Shown here: one piece after another, positions 9,554-18,168 of the stretch
Layout: each line of letters opens with the position of its first letter
How positions within the stretch are numbered: the first letter of the stretch is position 1
From: a virus
Strand: one strand, 5' to 3'
IMG/VR virus record: IMGVR_UViG_3300010354_000483
Coordinates: 1 to 27,877 of that record
Length of the DNA: 27,877 bases
Position numbers and translations under genes: made by a program
The notes under the pieces: model-generated
What the model was told of the DNA's origin: nothing
What the model saw: the letters and a program-made list of their open reading frames with translations, nothing else
The model's database searches: none

Positions 9554-12500
9554 TAGATGCTCCTAGCATGTTGCCTTCTTGAATTTTCAAAATTAATCTT
9601 AGATACAATTATTTCTGCTAACTTGTCTGGATCGCTTACTGATCCGGCGTTAACTGTTATATTATACATTGAAGAATTTGAATCATTATAATTTGATGAT
9701 CCATATGATCCGACATATCCACCATCTGCATATTTCTTAATTGATGATGCCATTCCTCCAGCCATAAATCTTCCTGCATTTAGAGAATCCATAAATGGCA
9801 CTCCGTATTTATCTACTGAAGATGCTTTGATAACATATTCACCATTAGATAACATTGCTGGAATTGAGTCAGAAAGTTTTGTGCCGGGACCAGAAATCAT
9901 TCCACCATTTGCCTTTAATATTTTTGATAGATCTGGACTAAATTCTCCTTCATTGGGCCTATCTTCTTTTTTACCACCAAGTGCAATTCCTGCATGATAA
10001 ATTGGAAGTCCAAATCCGCTTATTAATGCTAATGCTGCACGAATTTTTTCTATCTTATTACCATATTTCCATACTCCATGTGACCAATAATCTGCTGTGC
10101 CTTTTCCAGTCCATACTGCTAAGTTACCAATAATTCTCAACTTATCTGCAAGTGAATAATCAGGCATTTCTATAAATTTTGTACCAGTTAATTCACTAGA
10201 AAGATACTTGCTATTTCTGTTAAAAAGAGCATCTATCATTTTTGTACTATAACTATATCTAAACAATGTAGTATCATAAGCATTATCAGTTGATCTTGCT
10301 GAATACGGCTTTCCTCCATACTTGAAGGGATTATATGGTCCCATTGGCATATCCCAAGTTATACTTTTTGCTTTTGGTGGTAGACCTAAAATTTGTCTAA
10401 GTTCATTTTCAAAAGCAAATCTGCTTGATTCTGCTGTAACTTCAGTGGCTGCCGAAGTTCTTTTTCTTTTAGCACTACTAAGTAAACTTTGATATCCTAT
10501 TCCATAGTCATATGCGTGCCCCATTTCATGAGAAAATAGAGACATCGTTGATAATGCATTAAAGTCTGGATTTCCTCTTTTATCATAAAAATTAAGTTGT
10601 GTTCCAGAAAATGTTGGGTTATCAAAAACATCTTGTCCAGCGTTCCAACCACCAAATTTTTCAGACCCTTTAACCATTTGACGAAACTTTCGGCCCCAAT
10701 CATCTGGATCAACACCTACATATTGAGGTAAAAGATCCGTCTCAATATACGCATCAATTAAATCACTAAATTCTTTTGAAGAATTTCTTTTTGTTTCAAT
10801 AAGACGTATTGCATCTGAAGGACTATTAAGTGATAATGCATCTTTTACAATTGAGTAATATTGTGCTCTATCAATGAAGTAGACTGGTTTTTCATATGAA
10901 TTAGCGTATTTTGCTGTTATATCTCCCCATGCTCCTGTAGCAAACGTATCAGTAGTTCCTACTATAAGTTTTTCTATTTCTGGAAAATCATCAACTATAT
11001 TTGGATCTATATAAAACCTTATAGCATTTCCATCAGGATAGGAATATGTTCTTGTTGATTCATCATATAAATTAGGATCATTTGCTGATATTACACTGTC
11101 TCCTCTACGAATTAATTCACTATTAATTTGTTTTAATGAATCTTTATCAAGCAAAATTTCTTTGTCATGATAAATTTTTCGTTTTTTAGATTTACCATAT
11201 CTTCCACTTTGTGACATTGCTCTTGTAGCAATAAGTCTTGCCCTATTGGAAGCAAGTGAGGATGAAAATGCTTTTTTACCAAGGCTTAATGAATCTTTAA
11301 GTCCCATTCCAGCAGCCTTTGCAAACTTAGCCACTTTTCCAGCACTAACCAATGCTTTAATTCCAGCAATGCCGGGAATTGGAATAAAATTAGATGCTCC
11401 CAATAATGCTTCTATTGATTTTTCACCGGGAGTCATATTAGCATAAGTATCTCCACCAATAAAATTTGCAACTGGATCTTGAGATGATAAATCTCCTGTA
11501 ACAACAGATTGGAAAAGTCCTGCTGCGCCAGTTCTTAGACCAGTCCAAATTGCATTAGCCAACTCAGGACTACCAGCAGATGTGTTAAATTGACTAGTAT
11601 TAAATGAATTTGGATTTGTTGGATCGTATCTCATTCCATATTGACTGTTTGACCCACCACCATCTTGACCAGCAAGACCACCAGTTCTAAATGTTTTTCT
11701 TGCCTGCCAAGGCAATTGTGTTTTTTTAGGAGTTATAACATCTTTTCTATATGAAGCACCTCTATGGTATAAACTAATAAGATCATATGCGAATGGTGAC
11801 CAAGTAGCACTCTCACCAAGAAAAGCCTCTGATTGGAATAGTTTACTACTATTATATGATTGACCAAATGCTACTGAACCTTTTCCGGCTGTTCCTAATC
11901 CACCAGCATAAAACTTTTGTGGCATCATATAGCCACCATTACCAAAACCTAATTTACCTTCATTAACATTATCTAAGAAATTTTTTCCATATTTAGAAAC
12001 TGATGATGCTTTAATTACATATTCGCCATTAGAAAGACGGGCTGGAATAGAATCAGATGTTTGAGTACCCGGTCCAGAAATATAGCCACCTTCTGCCGCT
12101 TGTCTTGGTGCTGGTCTTGGGTCTCCATTTGCAATATTTTGTTTTTGTTTTTTATCCCAAACATAATCTTGATAATAGTCATTACCAAAACCATCTCTAT
12201 ATACCATTATAACTTTTTTACCATAAAAGGTTGTAGGATTAAAATTGTCTTTTGATATTATTTTTGTTGTAGATACACGCCTTCTATCTTCTGGCGCTGC
12301 TTGATGAGGTTTTTTAGTAGAAAATGTTTCTGCTAGTCTAGTAATACCAAGAAGTCCCTGATAATAAGCAGCCTCTGTTCCTCCTTGACTTAACATTCCA
12401 GAAAGTTCGATTGCTGATAAAGGAAACAATTGTTTTAATAGTGGATAAACATTCTTAAATGCTTCTGTTTTTGATTTTCCAGCCATATATTCTGCTATGA

Positions 12501-15500
12501 ATTGCTTCTTAATTATTTCCCGTTGAGCCGCAATTATTGGGGCAATTTCTTTTTCTTTTAAGAATTTACTTAATTCTGTAGCACTAAGCATTCTTCCAGC
12601 ATCAAATGAGTCTTGTAATGTCTTTAACTCTCCAAGTTCTGCTGATTTAGCATCAATAGTTTCTTGTTTTTGATCAATAATTCTTTGAGTTATGGTATCA
12701 AAATCATCCATTTTTTGTTGATGAAGTCTTGACTCTAATTCTTTTTCTTCATTCAAAGCATCAATTTTTGCATTCTTTCTATCTTCAATCTTTGAAAGTT
12801 CCTGATCATAAGCAAAGTTTGCGGCATCAGCAACCATCTGCTGTCTATCCATGATAAATCCAAAAATGTCACCGGATGCTAGTTTACCAAGAGCACCAAG
12901 CCCAGTTTGTTTTTGTCTGGAATAAAAGTCATCGGCAGCCTTTTTCTTTTGAAGATTCTTAACATATTTTGCTGTAGATTTATCAATTAATTTAATAGTA
13001 TCTTCAATTTCAGTTTGTTCAGTTTGATATTCATCTTCAGCCGCTTGCTTATCAATTGCTCTTTGATCTATATAATCTTGTTTATCTTGTTTCAAAGTAT
13101 CTAATGAATTTTTAACACGATCTATTTTTTCAGTTATATCTTTTCCTAAAGAATCTTCTAAAGATTTTTTCAAATCTTCTATTGCATTCATTGCTTCTCT
13201 ATAATTAACTGATACATTTATTCTATAGTCAAGTTCATCTTTTACAATTGCAGAAACAATTTCTACAACGCTCAATCCAGCAGTTAGTGCCTCAGCAACC
13301 TTCCAAGCCTGATCTTCTGTTGCTATAAGACCTGCTAAGATTGGACCACTAAGTGGATCTAATTCTTTTACAAAATCTTGCATTGCTTTAGGTTCAAATG
13401 GGACAGCAGATGAAGTCTGAGCCATTTCTTTTAATTGAAGGAAGGCATCTATTGCTTCTCTAGGTGCTTCTTTAAACATAAGATTAAGTTGTTTCGATAT
13501 TTCAACAAGTTGTGTTGCTGTAATATCTGTAGCCTCAAGAAGTTGTTGTTCCGATTCTGAAATTGCTCTTTGAAGATCAGCATTTGCTTTAATTTGTCTT
13601 TGCATTTCATCATAATCAAATGATCTTGTTAGCCAGTCTGGTCCGGCTTTTGCAAGATCAACAGCACCGCCAGTAAGTCCTCCAACTATACCTTTCATAG
13701 TATTCATTACTACACTAGAAATTCCAGATAAAGTTGCTCCTGCCCAGTTATCTAATAGATTTGCTCCATATCTTTCAACTCCAGAAACAAGATCATACTG
13801 AACTTTTAGTCTACTTTCTAATTGCCTTATTAATTCTTTATTATTTTGTTCTCCAAACTGCTTAATAAGCATCGCAGGTCTTTCTTTAGGATCTGTTGCT
13901 TTTAGAAGCCCTTGTTCAACAGCCTGTGCATACGCCTCACCACCAACTACTCCAGCAGCAACTGATATTGCTTTAATTGCTGCTCTAGCCTTTTCAGAGG
14001 ATAGTCCTGCTGCTAACATGTTTTGGAACGTTATACTAAGTTCTCTTGCACCAGCAGTCGCTGTTGAATATTTTAGTTTAGTTATAAGATTTTCATAATC
14101 AACTTTAACAGCATCTATAAGTCCTTGATCAATTTTACTTACATTTGTTTTCATTGCTTTTTCAATATTCATTTGTTTCATTTGATCAGTTATAGATGTT
14201 ATTTTAACTTCAAAGTATTCTGCTGTTTTTAGCGGATCATTAAATGCTGCTACTGTTCTTTTTCTTGCTTCTTCAGCAGCGTTTCGCATAAGAATAAATC
14301 CTGCAACAATTCCACCTATGGCTGCTACAATTGCTAGTCCCCAACCAGTGCTGGCAAAAGACATTAATGCACCAAGGCCCATACTTGCAGCGCCTCCAAG
14401 TTTTGCCATCTTACCAGCACCTTGAAGCATAGGGAGTGAAGAACCTCTTGCCATTCTAGCATCATTAATCTTACTTGCCAAAAATGGCTGTCTTCCTTTT
14501 TCAATAAATCCTTTTCCAGCAGACCCCATTCTTCCTTGCAGTGTCTTTATGCCGGGACCAAAAATGCTTAAAGTCATAAGACCAGTTGTGGCAAGCATTA
14601 GGGCGTTGCTAAATTGTCCAAGAGCGCCGGTAGCACCAACTAGACCAGTCATCATGCTAACACCCATAAGTGCATTCATTCCAGCATTACCAAAAATTCC
14701 AGAATTTGATTGCTTTCTTTGAGCAATAGCAGCAGCCTTTTCTCTTGCAATAGCCTCTTTTCTAGCAGCAGCATTAATTCTCATTTGTTCTTTTTGTTCA
14801 TCTTCAACTAGTTTTAGATTAAGTGCTCTTTCTCTTTCATCTGCTGCTAAAATACCATCAATTCTTAATAGAGTTTTATCTATTGAAGTCTGATATCTTT
14901 CTGCTAGTTGAACTGAGGCAAAAAGTTTTCTTTCTTCTTCAGTTCTTAAAGCAACGAGTTCATCATATCTTTTTAGTCGGGCAGCAGTTCTACCTGTTGC
15001 CTGTTCGGTGGTTGTTGTGTTTCTCCAAATACCATCAGTACCTTTGTCCCAGTTATTAATATTAACAAGAATTCTTCCATTTTTATCTCTTAATGCCTGA
15101 GACATTCCATATTCAATATTTGCTATTTGTGCTGTTGAAAATGAAATTTGTCTATTATGTTTTTCTTGTGCTTGCTTAAACTTTAATATTGAAGCATCTG
15201 CTTTTGCTATTCTTTCTTGTTTTGAAACTTCTTCTATAGTTCTAAATTGAGCAGACTGTGGCCTATATGTTTGATTTGGTGAAACCCCTTGTCCAGATAA
15301 TGATGATGGAAGAACTCCAGATCCATAATTAAATGGCAGCCATTTAGCGTATGGTTTATCTGCTTGTCCATACTCAGATCTTTTATATGATGGGCCACCA
15401 ACAGTTACTGCTCCAGTTACTGGATCTTTTATAAGTAATTGCTCTCTTCCCATTTTTCCGCCTGCACCCATTGCTGCAACTGTTCCATATTGAGATGCAA

Positions 15501-18168
15501 GCGTAACAAGTTTTTGTCCAGCAACATCTGAAGATCTTGCTAAATCTGCAAGTTCTGTTTCAACAGTTTGATAAATCATTTCAGAGGTTATAAGTTCGCC
15601 TTGAAAACCATTAAGAGCAGTAACTACTCTATCAATAAATGGTTTAAGGTCATCAAAGGCCAATCCGGTTTGAGCCATTGTTAACCTCCATGCTTCTTGA
15701 GTTTGAAGAGCAGTCGTTAACTCTATTTTAGAAACACCTTGGTTTCTTTCAAATTCTAAGTTCATTTCCCTTGGAAGCATGACAGCAAGATTGCTATAAA
15801 CTTTAACAACTCTCTCACCAGCAGCATACATTGATTCTAATGATTTTCTTAAAAAGTTTGCTATACCATCTAATTTAAGTAAATCTTGAATTAATACACT
15901 AATTGAAGATGTTAAATGCGATCTATCAAACCCTTCCATTGATATTGATCCAGATCCACCCTTAGTTCCTTTAACAAAACCTTGTAAAGTTCCAGCATTC
16001 ATAGCAGCAAGAATTGGAGCATACCTATTTGTTGCATTTCTATTTACAACAAATTCTCCCGGCTCAAGAAGTGCTGGTATTTTATCTCCACGACCAGTAC
16101 CGGGAACACCACCCTCTGGAGATTTGCTTCCATCTGCTCTGTGAAGAACTCTTTGAGCAGTTGAAGCAGCAGATAGTGGTGGAGCCATTGGTGCTCTAAA
16201 CCCAGCACCGGGTGGAACGAAAAGTCTTGGATTTTGAATAGCAAGAGTCTTAAGATTATTAATATAAAGTTGAAGTTCTTTATTTATTCCAGTATAAATT
16301 GTTTGTTGAGTTGTTAATGTTGTATTCATTAATTGAGTTTGAGCATTTGCTGCTGCTATTTCAGCATCAAGAATTTCTAACTTGCCTATCTTCATTCCTC
16401 TAAGTTTAAGTAAGAAATTACCAAAAATTCTAACAAGTTGAATAGCATTACCAAGTAAATTAGAGAAAAGACCAATTAACATTAGAACTGGTCCAGCAAC
16501 AATTACAGCACCGCCACCGTATTTAAATAAGTTTCCAAGCAAATTTTTAAGTGGATCTGGCATACTAGACCAAATTTCTTTAACTTTATTTATTACACCA
16601 TTTAGAATTTGAGCAATAGGCATAAAGATATTTAATAAAGATTCTCCAAGAGGAATTAACTGAATTTGAATTTCTTGCATTGCTCTTTGGAATCTTACTG
16701 TAGCAGATTCTTGAATTGCTTTTAATTCTTTATTTGCAATAGCAGCAAGTTCAACGGTAGATGCTCCGGCCAGTTCCATAACTTTTTGTGTCTGAGAACC
16801 AAAACTTCCAAGATTATTAAATAATGCTGATATTCTAGCAAATTGATATTTTCCGAAAAGTTCTTCAATAACTCTTGATCTTGAAAATGAGTCTAGTTTG
16901 TCTAACTCTGATTTTAAGCCTATTAACATAGGCATTAGTTGTCCCTTATTTGCTTCAACAATTGAAACGAGATCAACGCCAAAACCTTTAGCAACCTCTG
17001 CGGCTTTCTTTGTTGGGTTAATCATAGAAGCCATACCGGACTTGATAGCGTTTGCTGCTTCTGCTGCACCAACGCCACCCTCACGCATTGCTACCATCAT
17101 TACTGCAAGATCTTCAATGTCTCCACCAAGACCTCTAATAACTGGACCAGTTCTTGGAATTGCTTCTACAAGATCCTGAAGAGATGTAGACGTTTGGTTT
17201 TCTACAGCGTTAAGAAAGTTAATTTTATCTGCTAGTTCATTTGTACTTACACCAAATGCTGACTGAATAGCAAGAGTTGCTTTCATAGCCTCTTGTCTAT
17301 CAACCTCGCCAAGAATAGCAAGTCTTGTAGTTTGAGCAACGCTATTTAAAAGTTTTTGGCCTTCCTGACCAGTTTGAGCAATATCTGCTGCAAGAGCAGC
17401 AGTGTCTTTCATGGCAATACCATAATTTTTTGCTATTTCAGCACTTAACTCTTTAACCTTTGCTATCATGGTATCCGTAGAAGAGTTTATTGTATCTTTT
17501 AGATCGTTACCATAAACCTTCTTGAATCTTGTTATTTCTTTATCAAGATCCATGAAGACTTTAGCAAAAATGCCACCAAATATAAGAACAGGCATAGCAA
17601 GACCAACAGTTAACTGTCTACCAGTCCACTGCATATTCTTACCAAAATTAACAATTTGAGTTGCACCTGTTTTTATCAAGTGATTAGTTATTGTTAATCT
17701 TTCATTCAACATAGCAACTCTTGTATTCATGTTAGACATGTCAAGAAGTTGTTGAGTTGTTACAAGACCTCTTGCTGCACCGCCTCCAGTTCTACCAACA
17801 GTGGTTACCATCGCCTGTCGATATCTAAGTTGCTGTTTAGCAAGTTCAGTTACTTTAGATTGAAGTTTATAACCTCTTAAGGCTTCAGCAAAATTTTGTC
17901 TTGCACTAAGAGTATTCTTTTGAATAGCCTTTCCGAAATTTTCAGTGGCTGTTACTAATCTTACCTGCTGAGTAACTAATCCCGGTATAGTTCCAAGACC
18001 GGCAGCAAAATTTGCTGCTAATACTGCTTGAGACTTTCTAGCAGCAGCATCAAGATAGTTAAATGAGTTAGCAAGAGTATTGACTTGTGCTGAAAGTTGA
18101 GATACCTGCTTCATAGCCGCTCCTAATTGAGCGTTATAAATAAGAGTACTCTGAATAACTTCAGCCAA
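9553..18168 (-). CDS. Tape measure protein with embedded metallopeptidase domain
   Basis: A 2871-residue tail length-determining protein, by far the longest gene. Start is TTG at 18168, supported by GGAGG nine bases upstream and an 8-base overlap with the chaperone frame; the next in-frame ATG is 18 codons inside. The phage tape-measure core lies at about residues 180-480 (hydrophobic segment near 185-200, then KDTAALAADIAQTGQ and MREGGVGAAEAANAIKSG). Further hydrophobic segments sit near 546-585, 1160-1206 and 1256-1300; charged coiled coils near 1100-1152, 1640-1750 and 1787-1857. Three related modules (G-x-GPGT...SDSIPA...GEYV) occur near 690, 2030 and 2755. Between the last two lies a pretoxin-like hydrophobic segment (from M2245) and a zinc metallopeptidase signature HEMGH at 2547-2551. 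By the usual 0.15 nm per residue the tail could approach 430 nm, less if the enzyme part does not span the tube. Confidence 0.95.
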   Translation of the reverse strand: MAEVIQSTLIYNAQLGAAMKQVSQLSAQVNTLANSFNYLDAAARKSQAVLAANFAAGLGTIPGLVTQQVRLVTATENFGKAIQKNTLSARQNFAEALRGYKLQSKVTELAKQQLRYRQAMVTTVGRTGGGAARGLVTTQQLLDMSNMNTRVAMLNERLTITNHLIKTGATQIVNFGKNMQWTGRQLTVGLAMPVLIFGGIFAKVFMDLDKEITRFKKVYGNDLKDTINSSTDTMIAKVKELSAEIAKNYGIAMKDTAALAADIAQTGQEGQKLLNSVAQTTRLAILGEVDRQEAMKATLAIQSAFGVSTNELADKINFLNAVENQTSTSLQDLVEAIPRTGPVIRGLGGDIEDLAVMMVAMREGGVGAAEAANAIKSGMASMINPTKKAAEVAKGFGVDLVSIVEANKGQLMPMLIGLKSELDKLDSFSRSRVIEELFGKYQFARISALFNNLGSFGSQTQKVMELAGASTVELAAIANKELKAIQESATVRFQRAMQEIQIQLIPLGESLLNIFMPIAQILNGVINKVKEIWSSMPDPLKNLLGNLFKYGGGAVIVAGPVLMLIGLFSNLLGNAIQLVRIFGNFLLKLRGMKIGKLEILDAEIAAANAQTQLMNTTLTTQQTIYTGINKELQLYINNLKTLAIQNPRLFVPPGAGFRAPMAPPLSAASTAQRVLHRADGSKSPEGGVPGTGRGDKIPALLEPGEFVVNRNATNRYAPILAAMNAGTLQGFVKGTKGGSGSISMEGFDRSHLTSSISVLIQDLLKLDGIANFLRKSLESMYAAGERVVKVYSNLAVMLPREMNLEFERNQGVSKIELTTALQTQEAWRLTMAQTGLAFDDLKPFIDRVVTALNGFQGELITSEMIYQTVETELADLARSSDVAGQKLVTLASQYGTVAAMGAGGKMGREQLLIKDPVTGAVTVGGPSYKRSEYGQADKPYAKWLPFNYGSGVLPSSLSGQGVSPNQTYRPQSAQFRTIEEVSKQERIAKADASILKFKQAQEKHNRQISFSTAQIANIEYGMSQALRDKNGRILVNINNWDKGTDGIWRNTTTTEQATGRTAARLKRYDELVALRTEEERKLFASVQLAERYQTSIDKTLLRIDGILAADERERALNLKLVEDEQKEQMRINAAARKEAIAREKAAAIAQRKQSNSGIFGNAGMNALMGVSMMTGLVGATGALGQFSNALMLATTGLMTLSIFGPGIKTLQGRMGSAGKGFIEKGRQPFLASKINDARMARGSSLPMLQGAGKMAKLGGAASMGLGALMSFASTGWGLAIVAAIGGIVAGFILMRNAAEEARKRTVAAFNDPLKTAEYFEVKITSITDQMKQMNIEKAMKTNVSKIDQGLIDAVKVDYENLITKLKYSTATAGARELSITFQNMLAAGLSSEKARAAIKAISVAAGVVGGEAYAQAVEQGLLKATDPKERPAMLIKQFGEQNNKELIRQLESRLKVQYDLVSGVERYGANLLDNWAGATLSGISSVVMNTMKGIVGGLTGGAVDLAKAGPDWLTRSFDYDEMQRQIKANADLQRAISESEQQLLEATDITATQLVEISKQLNLMFKEAPREAIDAFLQLKEMAQTSSAVPFEPKAMQDFVKELDPLSGPILAGLIATEDQAWKVAEALTAGLSVVEIVSAIVKDELDYRINVSVNYREAMNAIEDLKKSLEDSLGKDITEKIDRVKNSLDTLKQDKQDYIDQRAIDKQAAEDEYQTEQTEIEDTIKLIDKSTAKYVKNLQKKKAADDFYSRQKQTGLGALGKLASGDIFGFIMDRQQMVADAANFAYDQELSKIEDRKNAKIDALNEEKELESRLHQQKMDDFDTITQRIIDQKQETIDAKSAELGELKTLQDSFDAGRMLSATELSKFLKEKEIAPIIAAQREIIKKQFIAEYMAGKSKTEAFKNVYPLLKQLFPLSAIELSGMLSQGGTEAAYYQGLLGITRLAETFSTKKPHQAAPEDRRRVSTTKIISKDNFNPTTFYGKKVIMVYRDGFGNDYYQDYVWDKKQKQNIANGDPRPAPRQAAEGGYISGPGTQTSDSIPARLSNGEYVIKASSVSKYGKNFLDNVNEGKLGFGNGGYMMPQKFYAGGLGTAGKGSVAFGQSYNSSKLFQSEAFLGESATWSPFAYDLISLYHRGASYRKDVITPKKTQLPWQARKTFRTGGLAGQDGGGSNSQYGMRYDPTNPNSFNTSQFNTSAGSPELANAIWTGLRTGAAGLFQSVVTGDLSSQDPVANFIGGDTYANMTPGEKSIEALLGASNFIPIPGIAGIKALVSAGKVAKFAKAAGMGLKDSLSLGKKAFSSSLASNRARLIATRAMSQSGRYGKSKKRKIYHDKEILLDKDSLKQINSELIRRGDSVISANDPNLYDESTRTYSYPDGNAIRFYIDPNIVDDFPEIEKLIVGTTDTFATGAWGDITAKYANSYEKPVYFIDRAQYYSIVKDALSLNSPSDAIRLIETKRNSSKEFSDLIDAYIETDLLPQYVGVDPDDWGRKFRQMVKGSEKFGGWNAGQDVFDNPTFSGTQLNFYDKRGNPDFNALSTMSLFSHEMGHAYDYGIGYQSLLSSAKRKRTSAATEVTAESSRFAFENELRQILGLPPKAKSITWDMPMGPYNPFKYGGKPYSARSTDNAYDTTLFRYSYSTKMIDALFNRNSKYLSSELTGTKFIEMPDYSLADKLRIIGNLAVWTGKGTADYWSHGVWKYGNKIEKIRAALALISGFGLPIYHAGIALGGKKEDRPNEGEFSPDLSKILKANGGMISGPGTKLSDSIPAMLSNGEYVIKASSVDKYGVPFMDSLNAGRFMAGGMASSIKKYADGGYVGSYGSSNYNDSNSSMYNITVNAGSVSDPDKLAEIIVSKINFENSRRQHARSI
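9748..9920 (-). repeat. Tape measure module, copy 3 (C-terminal)
   Basis: Encodes about residues 2750-2807 with GGMISGPGTKLSDSIPAMLS, NGEYVIKASSV, then KYGVPFMDSLNAGRF and GGM. It closely matches the copy at 11925-12098 and more distantly the one at 15958-16120. Such Gly-rich modules recur in tape measure proteins of actinobacterial phages; their role is unknown to me. Borders are approximate. Confidence 0.75.
10290..11160 (-). other. Zinc metallopeptidase (HExxH) domain within the tape measure protein
   Basis: This part encodes about residues 2337-2627. The motif HEMGH (codons at 10516-10530, residues 2547-2551) follows a hydrophobic helix start (MSLFS) and continues AYDYG, as in many zincins. 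Glu2580 in the helix VTAESSRFAFENEL, about 29 residues after the second His, is a candidate third zinc ligand of the gluzincin type; Glu2576 is an alternative. The region in front (ending with a LNFYDKRGNPDFNALS stretch) is globular rather than coiled, unlike the rest of the protein. A protease in the tape measure could process the protein itself, cut host envelope proteins during DNA entry, or act in the host cytoplasm. Domain borders are rough and activity is inferred. Confidence 0.65.
11280..11460 (-). other. Pretoxin-like hydrophobic segment within the tape measure protein
   Basis: Encodes about residues 2237-2297. It contains MTPGEKSIEALLGASNFIPI (M2245 at 11436-11434) followed by PGIAGIKALVSAGK and a basic, Ala-rich tail. 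The order of a PGEK turn, a short helix, an (F/I)IP-(I/V)PG hydrophobic stretch and a K-rich helix resembles the pretoxin (PT-TG type) linkers found before C-terminal toxin domains of polymorphic toxins. It stands directly upstream of the metallopeptidase region. The resemblance is a judgement by eye; it could also simply be a membrane-active tape measure segment. Confidence 0.4.
11925..12098 (-). repeat. Tape measure module, copy 2
   Basis: Encodes about residues 2024-2081: GGYISGPGTQTSDSIPARLS, NGEYVIKASSV, KYGKNFLDNVNEGKLGF and GGYM. Same order of elements as copy 3, which lies about 725 residues further on, so the two copies bracket the pretoxin-like and metallopeptidase regions. Borders are approximate. 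Confidence 0.75.
15958..16120 (-). repeat. Tape measure module, copy 1 (diverged)
   Basis: Encodes about residues 683-737: EGGVPGTGRGDKIPALLEPG, EFVVNRNATNRYAPILAAMN and AGTLQGFVKG. It keeps the G-PGT-...-IPA-L-GE-V order and the N-AG ending of the two other copies but is clearly diverged from them. Confidence 0.6.

Noticed and set aside
16898-17179. Plus-strand open frame of 93 codons opposite the tape measure core
   Set aside because: It is antisense to a well-conserved tape measure region and shows only low-complexity Ala/Pro/Ser composition.
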